From Tupaia tana (taxonomy: Eukaryota > Chordata > Mammalia > Scandentia > Tupaiidae), in contig JAKSZU010000009.1 of the NCBI GenBank assembly GCA_026018925.1, positions 79,513,090-79,577,089 on the forward strand: a DNA stretch of 64,000 bases, given 5' to 3'. Below the pieces are notes generated by a model. The model had not been told where the DNA came from, did no database searches, and was given only the letters and a program-made list of their open reading frames with translations. Each line of letters starts with the position of its first letter. The stretch's first letter is position 1. This document shows, one piece after another, positions 30,431-42,375 of this stretch. Both the position numbers and the translations under genes were made by a program.

Positions 30431-31640
30431 ATAAGCTGGGAGTAAATGTACCTTTAGAAGAATGAGATTGCTCTATTTTTCAAACTTAAATTTAAACTTA
30501 GATCTTTTTATTGTAATTTTAGCAAGTGTGTATTTAAAGTTACAATTTCTTCTAAAGATAGCATTACCTTTGCTAACCTCAAGTTTTTACATGTTATACT
30601 CTTTAGTACCAATAACTGTTTTTAATTATCATTTTCTTTTTAATAAAAATGTAGTTTATGTCATTCTATTTCAAATACATGTGACTAATATTAGCTATTT
30701 TAACATTAATTTTAAAATATATTTCATTATAGTCCTAAAAAAAAGATACATTTTACTATTAGTATTTGAATATTTCATCAGGCTGCTGTCTGTCGTCCTT
30801 GGTTTCTTAAGATAAATCAATTCTTAATTTTATTGAAGATTCTTTTTATTTGAGGAGTCATGTCTGTCTTGCTGCTTTCCAAGATTTTTTTTTGACAATT
30901 TAATATACCATGTGTCAGTGTGGATCTCTGACTTCATCTTCCTTGGAGTTCATTGAGTTTCTGGGAGGGCTATATCAATATTAATCAAACTTGCAAGTTT
31001 TGACCATTATTACTTCAAATATTCTTTTTGTCCCTTTAAATCTTTCATTCATCTTTCTTTTTTGGCATTTCTATTATGTTTATATTGGTACACTTCAAAA
31101 TTTCTCACAAATCTATTAGACTTTGTTTATTTTACTTCATTTCTCTTTCTTTCTGTCCATAGATTGAATTATGTCTATTGTCCTATTTTCAAGTTCACCA
31201 AATCTTTCTTTTGTCTGTTCAAATTTGCTGCTAAGCCCCTCTAGTAATTTTTAATTTCAGTTATTATACTTTTCAAGTCAACAAGTCTTTTGAAATCTGG
31301 CCATTAAAATAATGTAATATGACAACTCTGATGATTAGTTTCTCTCTTCTTGCTAGGGTTTGTTGTTAGTTTTAATTGCTGTTGATGTTGCAGTTTGTTT
31401 GTTCTTTAGTGACTTTCCTATACTGGTTCCATAAAGTCTCTATTCCTTGTCATATGTGGTCACTGAAGTCTCTACATGATTTTCTTAGTGATCAGTTATT
31501 GATTGAAGGAAATTTCCTTAAACTCTTGAAAATAACATTTTTCAGGCTTTACCAAAGCATTTTCCGTTCATATCAGTGCATGCATTACATACTTAGACAG
31601 TTTACAGCTCATCCTTTGCCTTTACTTTTTGTTGTGTAGA
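30431..31640 (-). mobile_element. Ancient L1M-like fragment, minus strand
   Basis: Blocks such as 'ccttggagttcattgagttt', 'attacttcaaatattctttt', 'gtttatattggtacacttca' and 'tttcaagttcaccaaatctt' are typical of the minus strand of old L1M elements. Similarity is clearest at 30900-31300. No frame survives. Confidence 0.55.
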
Positions 31641-32214
31641 GACTCAAATTTTCAATAATCCAGAGATGAAATTTTAGGGTCTTCTTAGTTTCTTCATGAG
31701 CATGTGCTCAGGTGTGGCATGCACACAACCCTATATATGCACATGACATGATATATTCCTAAGAATATGTTACAGCTATTCAGAGACCCCTATAGAAATC
31801 TCATTCCCAAGCTTTTTCTTTAACATTTTTGGTCAACTTTTTAGCCCTAGCTAGTATTGCTACCTTTGGAAATGACAATATTAAACAATTGCTGCTAATT
31901 TTCTTTATTTATAAAAGCCAAGGCATAGGCTATTTCTTTCTGGGTGAGCCCTGTGTCAAGTCAAATAAAGAAAATCTCTTTGAGAGTGTTCTCTGGGATC
32001 AGCTTCTAAGACCAGACGATGACAGTTATCTTGGAAAAGGTCTTTTCAGCAGGTTCCAAATCCACTCTGACCTCTCCAGAGATAGCAATCCTGATTGTTT
32101 TCACAGATATTAAAATTAATGTTGTTGTATTTCAAGGCTAGAGAGAACTGGGAATGATGGGAAGAGAATAGGGCAAGTTAAAATTATACAATGTTTACTG
32201 TTCTTATCAAGATA
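31641..32214. other. Unassigned DNA
   Basis: Mixed sequence with a 94-codon open stretch (31829-32113) showing no recognisable domain. Possibly more L1M. Confidence 0.4.
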
Positions 32215-32640
32215 TAGCCAATTTTTCTTTTGATAGAAAGTGGTTGAATATGAAAAATTTACCGCTGAGTGAAGCAAGCCAGGCTATGAAGGACAGACAT
32301 TGTATGTCTCCACTTAATATATACTGATGGTCCACAGTCCATTGCTGAAACTCTATATTCTAGAGAATATAGAAACATAGAAAATGGTTATAGATACTGG
32401 ATACAGTGTGGAAAGAGGGTGGGAAAAGGAGAGTCTGAGGAAAGACATTAAGGAGCAAAATAGAGAGTCTACGCATTTATGGGACACAGAAATGAGTTAT
32501 TATCTGTTGATGATAACTTGTATACTATCCCCAACTGGACTGGTGAGAAATGTATTTATATTGAAACATTCACTTTACAAGCCAAATGATGTATGTGACT
32601 GAATGTATAAAAGAAATTAAAATGAAAAATATATAAAAAA
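32215..32640 (+). mobile_element. L1 3' end, 5'-truncated
   Basis: Starts in the last ORF2 codons ('gatagaaagtggttgaatat', 'gagtgaagcaagccaggcta'). It continues through the 3'UTR ('ttatctgttgatgataactt', 'caactggactggtgagaaat') to an A-rich tail before a SINE. Confidence 0.88.
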
Positions 32641-32651
32641 CATATAGCCTT

Positions 32652-32900
32652 GGGACCAGCAGTTGGTGTAATGTCTATGTTGCTGGACTCCCATGTAATT
32701 GACTGTGGTTCGAGTCCCGGACCTCGTGGCTTAAACTCATGCTGGCGCGTTGAGTGCGTGCCCAGGATCCCAGGAGGAGAATGGAGGAGAAGGGATTGCG
32801 ACATGGCCATTCCCCTGGGGGTGGGGGGAATTTCTTGCTTTCTGTCTCTCTGTCTCTGTCTTTCTCGTGAGCACGTGTGCCCTATAGCAAAAAGCTCTCC
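32652..32900 (+). mobile_element. SINE family 1
   Basis: Plus copy from GGGACCAGCAGTTGGTG to 'gcaaaaagctctcc'; in place of an A tail it runs into an AT and GA microsatellite. Confidence 0.9.
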
Positions 32901-32914
32901 ATATATATATATAC

Positions 32915-32970
<56 letters not shown>
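32901..32970. repeat. (TA)n followed by (GA)n microsatellite
   Basis: About 22 TA units (with one ACG interruption) lead directly into about 11 GA units, at the SINE tail. Confidence 0.95.
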
Positions 32971-32978
<8 letters not shown>

Positions 32979-33621
32979 CCTGGCCTGATTTCTTGAATAA
33001 ATGCTCCTCAGATTGTTCAAAACCTTGGCTATTGTCAAAGTTATGATATAATTGGTGATATAATTGAATTTAATAATTTTTCACTGTTTTTGTTTTGTAC
33101 TTTTAGATTTTAGGTCTTTACTCCATCATTTCTGAAATGCTCTCAATACATAAAGTTTTGAGATTCAGAAACCATTTCTTTCAAGATATGGTTCAGTCAA
33201 GAGTTTCAAATCTACTCTGAGATGTTATACTATACACATAAAATATTTTACATAATGCCACTGAGGAATAGAGTGAAATACTATACAAAGGCAAATAATT
33301 ATTTATTGATTAGATATTAAAAACAAGTTAATAATAGGATTACATTTATAAAGCATGTTATCACTTATTGTTCAACTTATTTGCTTTGTCTTTAATTTTT
33401 ATATCATACTTTATCTACTTTGTATAATATATTATGTAGCAGGCACTATGATGAGATCCAAGAATAAATTTAATAAACTGTATGTCATTTATGTCCTCAT
33501 AATTTAGTAGAAAGAGAGACATAGATACATATTAGATATAAACACTTGAATAATTTTTAAGCAGGGAATAAAATGACTAGATCTCTTTGTCAAAGATAAT
33601 TATTATGCAATTTAGTGATTT
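32971..33621. other. Unassigned DNA, L2-like near 33430-33540
   Basis: AT-rich. 'gtagcaggcactatgatgag' and 'atgtcctcataatttagtag' resemble a decayed L2/MIR-type 'amount of gene product' tail, but the match is weak. No frame is worth annotating. Confidence 0.35.
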
Positions 33622-33724
<103 letters not shown>

Positions 33725-33824
33725 TAGGAGGTAAGGTTACAAATATGTAAATATGTGACTTAGGAGGTTGTACAATTATTCAGACAAAGGGAGATGACAG
33801 CCATCAACAAAAAAGTGGCTGTGA

Positions 33825-34010
33825 GGTTATAAGGAGGGATACGAAGATGGGGAGGTGTGGTGTTATTGGTGGAAGATATTCTGATCAACTGGACTGGGGA
33901 AAAATGTTCACATATTGAAATGTTCACTTTGTAAGCTAACTAATATGGTTGAATGTATATAAAAATTAAAATAAAAAAATTAAAATTAAAAAAATTGGGA
34001 AAAAAAAAAG
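33825..34010 (+). mobile_element. L1 3'UTR fragment
   Basis: Matches 29985-30130 ('gatacggaggtagaac', 'gtgttatcagttgaagatat', 'aactggactggggagaaatg') and ends in a compound A-rich tail. Confidence 0.85.
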
Positions 34011-34017
34011 GAGGCAG

Positions 34018-34300
34018 GGGACCAGAAGTTGGCATAACGGCTATGTTGTTAAACTCCCATGTAGCCACGGCAGTTTGAGTCCTGGATCCGGTCGCTTAAA
34101 CTCACGCTAGATGAGTGTGCGTGCGTGCCTAAGATCCTGAGAGGAGAATGGAAGAGCAGGGATTGCAGTATGGTCATACCCCTTGGGCGATGGTTTCTCC
34201 CTTTCTCTCTTTCTGTCTCTCTCTTTCTGGCAACCGCAAGCACCCTATAGCAAAAATCTCTCCAAAAATAAATAAATAAAAAATAAATAAATAAATAAAG
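34018..34300 (+). mobile_element. SINE family 1, moderately diverged
   Basis: GGGACCAGAAGTTGGC start and 'gcaaaaatctctcc' end, then an (AAAT)n tail. It lies directly behind an L1 tail. Confidence 0.88.
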
Positions 34301-34980
34301 GAAGGAAGCAGATGCTAAAAATGTAAAGGAGAGAGGAAAGTAAACTTCAAAACTAGGCTCAAAAAATACTGATTTGATGGCTATATGTGCAAGTTAATTC
34401 TCATACCTTTCCTACTTCTGTTTGTTTTTTTTCAGCAATAAGGTAAAATTCTGTATTTGTTCAGCACTTTTTAATTTCCTTTTTCTTTGCCTGTCCAGGT
34501 CCACTTCGTGCTCCTTCTCGAAACTCTCTAGAGAATTTATGACATAAGTTTTTATATGCACCATTTATTTTTTGACAATTTGGAATAAATTTTTAAACAT
34601 TTGAGTGTATTCACTATGAACTTTGACTAATATAATTTATATTGATTTCTAAGCACTTCATTGTCAAAGTAATATAAAAATGATATTGAATAAAAAGAAG
34701 AAAATTTCTGTATTAAAATGACTATTTTATATTTGTACATTTACTCTTTAATCTTTGATCACATTCATACATTTTAATGTAGTTGTAGTCATAATTAACA
34801 TATGAGGTAACAATCAAGTTTTCCACTTAATATAGTCCATGTTTCCCTATATTTATGCCTATATTTATGACTGTCTAATTATATGTTGAGTTGATGTGCA
34901 ATAGTTTCATGAGCAGCAATTTTACTCTTCTTGGTCATTTAAGCATGTTCCTGATTTTTACTATACAGTAGTGAAAATTC
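34301..34980. other. AT-rich DNA, no gene seen
   Basis: No open frame or recognised repeat apart from short T runs. The stretch 34740-34980 resembles no element that I can name. Confidence 0.5.
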
Positions 34981-35242
34981 TTTTTTTTTTTTTTGAAGAG
35001 GTTTTCGCTATAGGGCGCGTGTGCTCGCCAGACAGACAGAGACAGAGAGACAGAAAAAGAGAAATCACCCCCCAGGAGGGATGGCCATGCCACAATCCCT
35101 TCTCCTCCATTCTCCTCTCGGGATCTTGGGCACGCATGCACATGCGCCCGGCGTGAGTTTTAAGCCACCGGGTCTGGGACGTGAACCGTGGTCGACTACG
35201 TGGGAGTCCAGCAACATAGCCAATACGCTAACTGCTGGTCCC
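34981..35242 (-). mobile_element. SINE family 1, young, with target duplication
   Basis: Reversed full-length copy. AGTAGTGAAAATTC is repeated on both sides (ending at 34980 and from about 35247). Confidence 0.95.
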
Positions 35243-35413
35243 TATAGTAGTGAAAATTCTGTAAAATTTCTCTGTATAAATTGGTTCTCCTTTTTTTTTT
35301 GTAATTTCTGATTTACATATATTCATTATACATACTTATGGGGTAGAGTATGATTTTTCAAAACATGTATGAGTGTATAATAATCATATCAAGGATATAA
35401 ACATATTCACCAT

Positions 35414-35676
35414 CTCTTTTTTTTTGGAGAGGTTTTGGCTATAGGGCACATGCGCTTGCAAGACAGACAGAGAGAGACAGAGAGACAGAAAGTGAGAAAT
35501 CACTCCCCGGGGGTATGGCTATGCCGCAATCCCTTCTCCACTGTTTTCCTCTCGGGATCTTGGGCACACACGCACACGCGCCCGGCGTGAGTTTTAAGCC
35601 ACCGGGTCCGGGACGTGAACCACGGTTGACTACATGGGAGTCCAGCGACATAGCCATTACGCTAACTGCTGGTCCC
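35414..35676 (-). mobile_element. SINE family 1, young, with target duplication
   Basis: Reversed copy with intact B-box region. CATATTCACCAT (35402-35413) and CATATTAACCAT (35677-35688) form a 12-bp duplication with one change. Confidence 0.94.
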
Positions 35677-35858
35677 CATATTAACCATATTCAATATTTA
35701 ACAATACTCTATGTTTTTCACATTCAAGATTTATTCTGCTACTTTTTGAAATAGATATTTATTGATTTGTCAATAAATTTTTCTACTTTACTGTGGTACA
35801 CTATTCTATGAACTATTCCCCTTGTATAAATACACTTTTATGTCCATTGATCAATTTT

Positions 35859-37090
35859 TTTTATTAAATACATTTATTTTAACACATTTCTTCCAATACA
35901 AACTGTATATAAATGCTGATATCAAGAAACACTTGGAACAATTAGTTATAGAAATTAGAGAATCATGCCTTTCAATCTGTCCTTCATAAACTTCTGGTTA
36001 AGTGCCACATATTTGACCATAAATGCTTCCAATTGATAGATGGCTTTTCTACCCAGATGTAGACAATGTTCATAGTAAGTTACCATCTGGGTCACTTACC
36101 CTTTCATTTTTCCATCACAGTTGTGTAAAAGTCCTGAGGGAAGGCTCTTCATTATTATCTCAGGAGGAATGTAATGAGTTAGAAACTCATGGAGTCTTTC
36201 ATGAACTTCAAGGAACCTTTGTGTAGTTTGCTGACTGGCAAGGGCATTCACAGTATTCTTCAGATTCACCTCTCAAATCTGTCTCAGGAACATCTTAATC
36301 TAGGTAAAAGTATATTGCTGCACTGTCCAGACTTCCTATATAAGAACTTCTTTTCTGAGATGTCTGCAGGACTTCTCTGCAAATCTATGAGCTAGTTGTG
36401 AAGGAGGTCTCAGCTCTTCATTCTTGCACATAGTAAATAACACATGGTAAATATCTTCAATGCTGGGAGAAGACACGCGAACTGCCAAACACTTACTACA
36501 AATAGGTGGTATTACCTTAGATGTAGAATTGCAGCACAAGATCAACATGCAGGTAGACATGTACTTTTCCATGGCTTTATGCATGTTGAGCATCTTTAGT
36601 GAGTTTGTCAGACAGTTTCTGTCAATAATACCACTTTAAAAATCTCTTTGAGAGTTATTTTAAGTTGTTGATATTGTGCCACTATTTTCAACATCTCTTG
36701 AATTACCACTAGGTCACTATTTCCAGCCTCACTGGGATTAACTTTAGGGTGGTAATTATTTGCAATAGTGCTGATTTCCATTTTTTTAAGATGGAGTTGT
36801 TATGAATTGATGCTCAATTCTCAGTTTTTTCCATGCAATCCCATAAAGTTCATGTAGAATACACATAATTCTTGTTGTTTTTCCAGAACCCGAAGGTGAA
36901 TAAAGTCACCACATTACCCCAGGTTGTGCAGCTGGGTCACCTGCTCCTTGTCCAGCTGTCCCAGGAAGCAGGGCCCTTATTTGTCCACACAAAGGCCCAT
37001 ATTTGTCCACGTAGAGGCTCATGGCAGCTAAATTTCCTGGAGTCTGAAGCTTGAAAGTCTTGTGCATGCTTCTACCCAGAGACAAGTTTT
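35859..37090 (-). pseudogene. RFC3: RFC3 processed pseudogene (replication factor C subunit 3)
   Basis: The reverse strand carries an intronless, full-length copy of RFC3, the 38-kDa subunit of the clamp loader that places PCNA on DNA. The start codon is at 37022 (reads MSLYVDKYG). Recognisable stretches follow in order: LRIEHQFITTPS, EISTIANNYHPKVNPSEAGN, EKYMSTCMLILCCNSTSKVI (36336-36593 frame), SPSIEDIYHV, PSQLAHRFAEKSCRHLRK, TQRFLEVHERLHEFLTHYIP, and a stop at 35957-35955. A 3'UTR with AATAAA and an A tail ends at 35859. Target duplications TCCATTGATCAATTTT (35843-35858) and TCCATTGACCAATTTT (37091-37106) prove L1-mediated insertion. Frameshifts, stops and loss of the Walker A segment (about 36880) make it non-functional as the clamp loader subunit. 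Confidence 0.95.
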
Positions 37091-37106
37091 TCCATTGACC
37101 AATTTT

Positions 37107-38134
37107 GATTTACCTTTTTGTTTCTTACTTTTTCTTTCTCCTCTTCCTATTCCTTCCATTTCTTTTGTATTATTTCTGTGGGGAATATTCATAAGAGTGG
37201 AATAAATGTGTCAAATGGTATCTTTGTCTGCCCATGATTAATTTATCTTTCTTTCAACCTATTTAACATGCTCAAGGATTGTCCTTTTAAAGTACCTCAC
37301 TTGCATGTCAGACTTACCACAATGTCTAAGTCTATTATAAGAGTCCAAAAGTATCAAAATTGTCCCAGATCCAATATTTGGTAGGGAGGAAAGTGACCAT
37401 ACTGCTGTGCAGACTCTGTCTAAATTTCTAAGGATTGAATACATGTCACTCTATTAGCAGTCACGGTATAGCAAAACCTATTTCCAGTGGTTCTTTAGTC
37501 CTTAGGATTCAAGTCTGTCTTGAAGAAACTATGCAGTTTGCCTTGACCATTCAAATTTCTTTCTAGGACATGAACATTTTTTGGGATTCCATCCTTTTGG
37601 AGCTCTTGACACACGTCTAACCTGTGACAATGCTTTCCTTAAGTAAGGGAATGTATCTTATTGCTTATCTTCCATGCTATTTATTAGTTGGAAAGGGTTC
37701 CTTTAGGGCTTTTGAGAACCCTTCTATAAGCAGGATATATTTCTACCCACTACTTTATTTATAGTCACTTGCCACCTATTATGGTTGAACACTGCCCACC
37801 AGATTAGACTCTTTCTGATATCACACTATTCACTTGCTCTTGATGGAACTAGTTTTTGCAACTAAATTAGTTTCTGAGATTCCTACTATATCCAGTTTTC
37901 ACCTTTTCCACTATCTTATTGACCTCTATATTACACACCTGGTTTGAAACTTCCTCAAGTTTATACCTATCCCATGGAGATCAGTTATGATTGTTTATAG
38001 TGACTCATACATATTAACATATTGATTGGATAATTAATAATTGTTTACATTCATAATGCCATCTATAATATACCACTGTTACCACAAACTCATAAAGTTA
38101 ATTGGCTGTTATTGACTATAAAAATTAAAATTGA
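37107..38134. other. Unassigned single-copy-looking DNA
   Basis: About 1 kb with no readable frame, SINE or L1. Base composition is less AT-skewed than its neighbours. It may be unique sequence or very old repeat. Confidence 0.45.
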
Positions 38135-38225
38135 CGAGCCAGCAAGTGGTATGGTGGTTAAGGGTACTAGACTCCCACATGGCCGACTGTGGTTTGAGTC
38201 CTGGACCTGGTGGTTTTCTTTTTCA

Positions 38226-38299
<74 letters not shown>

Positions 38300-38335
38300 T
38301 CTCTGGTCAAATTAAAAAATGAATAAGTAAATAAA
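38135..38335 (+). mobile_element. SINE family 2 with long (CT)n
   Basis: Short tRNA-derived SINE: 'gagccagcaagtggtatggtg' head, 'tggtttgagtcctggacctg' B-box region, CT-rich arm and 'ctctggtcaaattaaaaaat' end. The CT arm has expanded to about 33 units (38229-38293). Confidence 0.88.
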
Positions 38336-38582
38336 GTTAAATAAAAGAAATTAATTGATTTAACAAATATAAAACAGCAAAGCAAATTTTTAAATGCAAA
38401 GCAAAATAATACCTGAAAGTGTCTTCTTTGTATTTAGAGTTAGATTTATTTTACATAATAATATTTTTTCTTATTTTTATGAATATTTGTGATTCATTAA
38501 CTTCTATTATTTTAAATCCATAATTTCTACCTTTAAAACTATCAATAATATTTGAAGGTGGCTTAGAATTAAAATAAATGTT

Positions 38583-38828
38583 TGAGACAAGCAGTTGGCA
38601 TAATGGCTGTGTCGCTCAACTCCCTTGTAGTCAATCTTGGTTCGAGTCCCGGACCTGATGGCTTAAACTCACGCTGGGCGCCTGTGCATGTGTGCCCAAG
38701 ATCCCGAGAGGAGAACAGAGGAGAAGAGATTGCGGAGTGGCAACCCTGGGGGGTGTTTTCTAGTTTTCTGTCTCTATCTCTCTCTGTCTTTCTGACGAGC
38801 AGATATGCCCTAAAGCATAAAACCTCTC

Positions 38829-38866
<38 letters not shown>
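38583..38866 (+). mobile_element. SINE family 1 with a long A tail
   Basis: Plus copy; B-box 'ggttcgagtcccgg' intact, several CpGs lost, and an A run of about 34 bases. The flanking sequence is again A-rich, and no duplication is clear. Confidence 0.9.
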
Positions 38867-38904
38867 ATTAAAATAAAAATTCAAAAAAAAAAAAAATACA
38901 TCGA

Positions 38905-39120
38905 ATTGGCCTCATAACCTAGTGGTTTAGGGAGCCAGGTTCCACATAGTTGACTCCAGCTTGAATTCTGGAACCAGCGACTTGCCAAACATACGGTTTT
39001 GTGTGTGTACATGATCCAAATCCCAACAAGATCCACTGGGTGGTGCTTTCTCCTTCCTCCCTCTCTCTTTTTTCTGGTGAGCACACACACATTCTGACAT
39101 TTAAAAAAAACAGATTTTAA
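38905..39120 (+). mobile_element. Old tRNA-derived SINE (diverged)
   Basis: 'ttggcctcataacctagtgg', a degraded B-box, 'gatccaaatcccaacaagat' and a CT-rich arm ending 'tctggtgagcacacacac' follow the family-1 plan with heavy divergence. Confidence 0.6.
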
Positions 39121-39682
39121 AAATATACAAGCATGAAATATTACAATAAAGCTTAACATGAAGAGACGGTTAATAGGGATAGTTCCTGCTGTTAAATTTT
39201 GTTTTGAGCATTCTGGCAGCCAAATAGTTAAGAGAAAAAGGTATTATTAAACTTTTATTATCTAAGATTACATTTTCAAAGATCTTTGAATCACATATTC
39301 AAGAAAGTTTGATGTTAGGATTTCTGTTACTGTTTTCTTAATGGAAAATCCACGAATATATTATACAAAATATTTTGATTCCTCTCCTAATCTATATTAA
39401 GCAGGAATTTTTTTTTTAATCTACTGCTAGAAATTTTACATATACACTTATTTAATTGTACCTTAAAGTGAGCATGTGTTGTTTCTCTCTTGCTTTCTTT
39501 ATTTCTTAAATTTGGTTCAACCTCAGAAGATGAGAGGAATGAATTCTACAATTTAGGAAATAGGCAAAATTGTCATGCTGTTTTACCCACGAGTGTCATC
39601 TAATGGAAATAAATGTGAATTGTGGGTATATACTCAAAAATATTTAGAAGCTAGTGAGTGATCTTTTTTTCACCTCATGTTA
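39121..39682. other. Unassigned AT-rich DNA
   Basis: No open frame and no repeat that I recognise. Confidence 0.5.
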
Positions 39683-39761
39683 TTGGGTTGTCAGAAAAGT
39701 CATGGCATACGTTTTGTATGGAAAAACAGAAACATATATCTTAACTTTTCTGATGACCCAA
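39683..39761. mobile_element. 79-bp palindromic mariner-type MITE
   Basis: TTGGGTTGTCAGAAAAGT at the left and ACTTTTCTGATGACCCAA at the right are inverted repeats with two mismatches in 18. TA lies on each side (39681-39682 and 39762-39763). Only about 40 bp separate the repeats. Size and structure parallel the 80-bp mariner miniatures of primates, but the terminal sequence differs from the one I know there. Confidence 0.88.
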
Positions 39762-39932
39762 TATTTATTTATTTGTTTTTGACAATCAAATCAAAGATAC
39801 TATCATATGCATCATTTTCCATAGGGATTTTACATTCTTGGGTCACTTAAGTGTTTCTTCCCTTTGTTCCTCCCCTGAGTGGTCTTTATGTTTTTTTCTC
39901 CAAGTTGCTCATGATGAATAAATATTAACTTT

Positions 39933-40184
39933 TTTAGAGGTTTTTGCCCTAGGATGTGTGCATTTGCTGTGGAGAGTGAGAGATAGACAGTGAAAGAGAT
40001 ATCCACACATCCCCTCCAGGGAGAATGATCATATCACAATCTATTCTCCATTCTCCTCCTGGAATCTGGAGCATGTATGCACACTCACCCAGTGTGATTT
40101 TCAAGCCACAGGGTCCAGGAGTCGAACCAAGGTCAGTCATATAGGAGTCCAGGAATGTAACCTCTACATCCTCAGCTGATCCCC
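39933..40184 (-). mobile_element. SINE family 1, older copy
   Basis: Reversed: 'tagaggtttttgccctagga', 'ctccagggagaatgatcat', 'atctggagcatgtatgcac', 'tcagctgatcccc'. CpGs are mostly decayed. Confidence 0.8.
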
Positions 40185-40249
40185 ATATTAATTTTTAAAT
40201 GAAGAAAGTAAATCAAAGAATTTGTGTGAAGATAAATATATTTTTGAAA

Positions 40250-40437
40250 TTATTTATTTAATTTATCATTATTATTAATATTTTAATTTGCTATAAGGTA
40301 CACATGCTTGAGAGAGAGAAAGAGAGAGAGAGAGAGAGACAGCAAGTGAGAAAGCAAGCTGCCAGTTTCATGACTTGAATTACATTCTGCCATGTGAGAG
40401 TCCAGCACCTTAACCACCATGCCACCAGCTGGGCCCA
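40250..40437 (-). mobile_element. SINE family 2, diverged
   Basis: In reverse: 'gggcccagctggtggcatgg' head, degraded B box, CT arm (GA at 40310-40340), and an ATT-rich tail. It lacks the middle block of family 1. Confidence 0.7.
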
Positions 40438-41074
40438 ATATGTAACCTATTTTTACCAGTTTTGTTTTTGTAAGGATTTTCATTAACCATCATGTTGAAA
40501 CCACAGAAGTGGTCCCTGCCCTTCATAGTAAAATTTCTTCTTTGGATCTATGAATAGAGAAGGCTATATAATTTACACATTAATTGCTACCATTTATTGA
40601 ATAATTACATGAACTTGTCTCATTTAATCTTTTAAGGTAATACTATCTTAATCTCCATTGTATATGAAGCTGAAGGTCATTGATCCTAAATTACTTTCAA
40701 AGATCTCTAAAGTAAGAGGGTACAGATCAGATAACTGAATCTCAATCACCCTGTCTCCAAAGCAGATTCTCCTAACCCTTAGGCTGTGTTTATTCCTCTG
40801 GGTAGGGGTGTGGTTAGGGAGACAGAGTAGGAAGCAGAATCAATCTTAAAAGTCCAGGGATATATCAATAGATTGAAAAATCACATTGAAAGTTACTATT
40901 TGCTTCATAAAATTTTTTGACCAAACATAAAGAAAGACTTTCAATTTGCTTTCTAAAATTAATACATTAGTTTTGTAGGTCTGCAAGTCAAAACTTCAGA
41001 ACACTAAGAGAGAGATCAGATTTTGGCAAAATCCCTTAATTTCCTACTCAACGTAACCTGAGATGGTAATCAGA
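40438..41074 (+). mobile_element. MIR at about 40555-40790 in otherwise unassigned DNA
   Basis: 'catttaatcttttaaggtaa', 'cttaatctccattgtatatg' and 'ccaaagcagattctcctaac' follow the order of the MIR core and 3' part, an ancient mammalian tRNA SINE. The rest shows nothing recognisable. Confidence 0.55.
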
Positions 41075-42247
41075 TAATGTTACTCTATTTCCTCCACCCT
41101 CTGTTGAACTGGTTCATGAATCCCACCCTCTCTTAATAGTAGTAGACAATTAGTGGAGGAGTCCGACCCGGCAAGGCCCCAGGATCTGTCTGAGCCCCCA
41201 GACCTTTGAGCTCCACTTCCGGTCAGGTCAATATGCTGGCAAAGCCACTGTTGTGCACCCCCTGACCTTGGAAAAAAGCTTGGGTCAATTAGCATGTCAG
41301 CAAGGCTGCTTGCTATTTGCTCCAGAAAACTGGTAGCCTTTCTGGGAAGCGACCCCCCTCTGACTCCCCAATTTACTACTATAAAAGAATTGCATAGCTC
41401 TCTTATACATCCTGAGTATATGATAAAATTTTCCAGGAACTCCCCCGACCGCTCCCCTTTGCTATAATCACCTACTATTAATTACAATGCTTTATCTCCA
41501 TGGTCACAGTAGAGGGTGGGCTGAAGTTCTATCTAGGCAGAAATAATCTTGACCTTTGGAAGGCCCTTCAAAATACATTTAAGGTAAACTTAATCCTTTC
41601 TTTACTTAAAATAGGATTAGGCCAAAACTGGCCCAGGACACCTCCGCCCTCACCAAGCAAAATAGATAAATATTTTAGGACTCCTCAAATCAAGTTTTAT
41701 ATCCCTATAAAACTATGTAAGTATCATTCTTTATTAAGATCCAGAGGAACTAATATCTATTCTTGAGATTTTCTTTTCTCAGAGCCATTCCTGGTAATCA
41801 CAAAATGGCTGCTGTGCCGCATCAGCTGATAATCATCTCTGCTTACTGGAACTGCCTTCCCAAAACTGCATTCTATGGAGACCCACCTACAATTCCATGG
41901 AGACCCACCTACAAATGCGGAACTGCACGAGACCCACCCTTAATCCAATCCTGAACTGCACGAGACCCACCCTTAATCCAACCCTGAATAGAATTTATGT
42001 TCCCTATTGTTAAAAACTTTATGAGCTGATAGTTGAAAGCACGCAGCCCCTCTCCCATTTACTTGCATGTAACACATTTTCAATAAAAAGGCACAATGAT
42101 TCCTAGCAGTTGTCACTCCTCAGAGAGCGATCTTTGAGGGGTGTCCGGCATAGGACGTGCCTGAAAAGGCATCGAGGCCTGTGTCTTCTGTTCACCTGCG
42201 CCGCCTCCGTCGAGATAACCCACCCCCGCCGAGGCTGGTCCCCGGCA
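41075..42247 (+). mobile_element. ERV remnant ending in an LTR
   Basis: The 3' part has LTR features: polyadenylation signal 'tcaataaaaaggc' (about 42080), then a GC-richer U5-like stretch to 'ccccggca'. Upstream are two pairs of direct repeats: 'gagacccacctacaa' (41879 and 41902) and 'aactgcacgagacccaccct' (41921 and 41954). The left limit (possibly TGTTACTC at 41079) is uncertain, and no protein frame is recognisable. Confidence 0.6.
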
Positions 42248-42375
42248 AATTAGATGCTTGTACATAGTCAAGAGTCTTGAACATACTCTGGCCACAGCTT
42301 CTTTCTTTTGAGGTAATCTAACTACATTTGTTATACTCAAGAATATTAATATATCCATGCAATTAAAAAAATTAT

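Noticed and set aside
36023..36395. Plus-strand open frames in the RFC3 region as genes
   Set aside because: They are antisense shadows of the minus-strand RFC3 retrocopy.
38112..38385. Open frames of Ser-Leu or Arg-Glu repeats
   Set aside because: Direct translation of the (CT)n run in a family-2 SINE.
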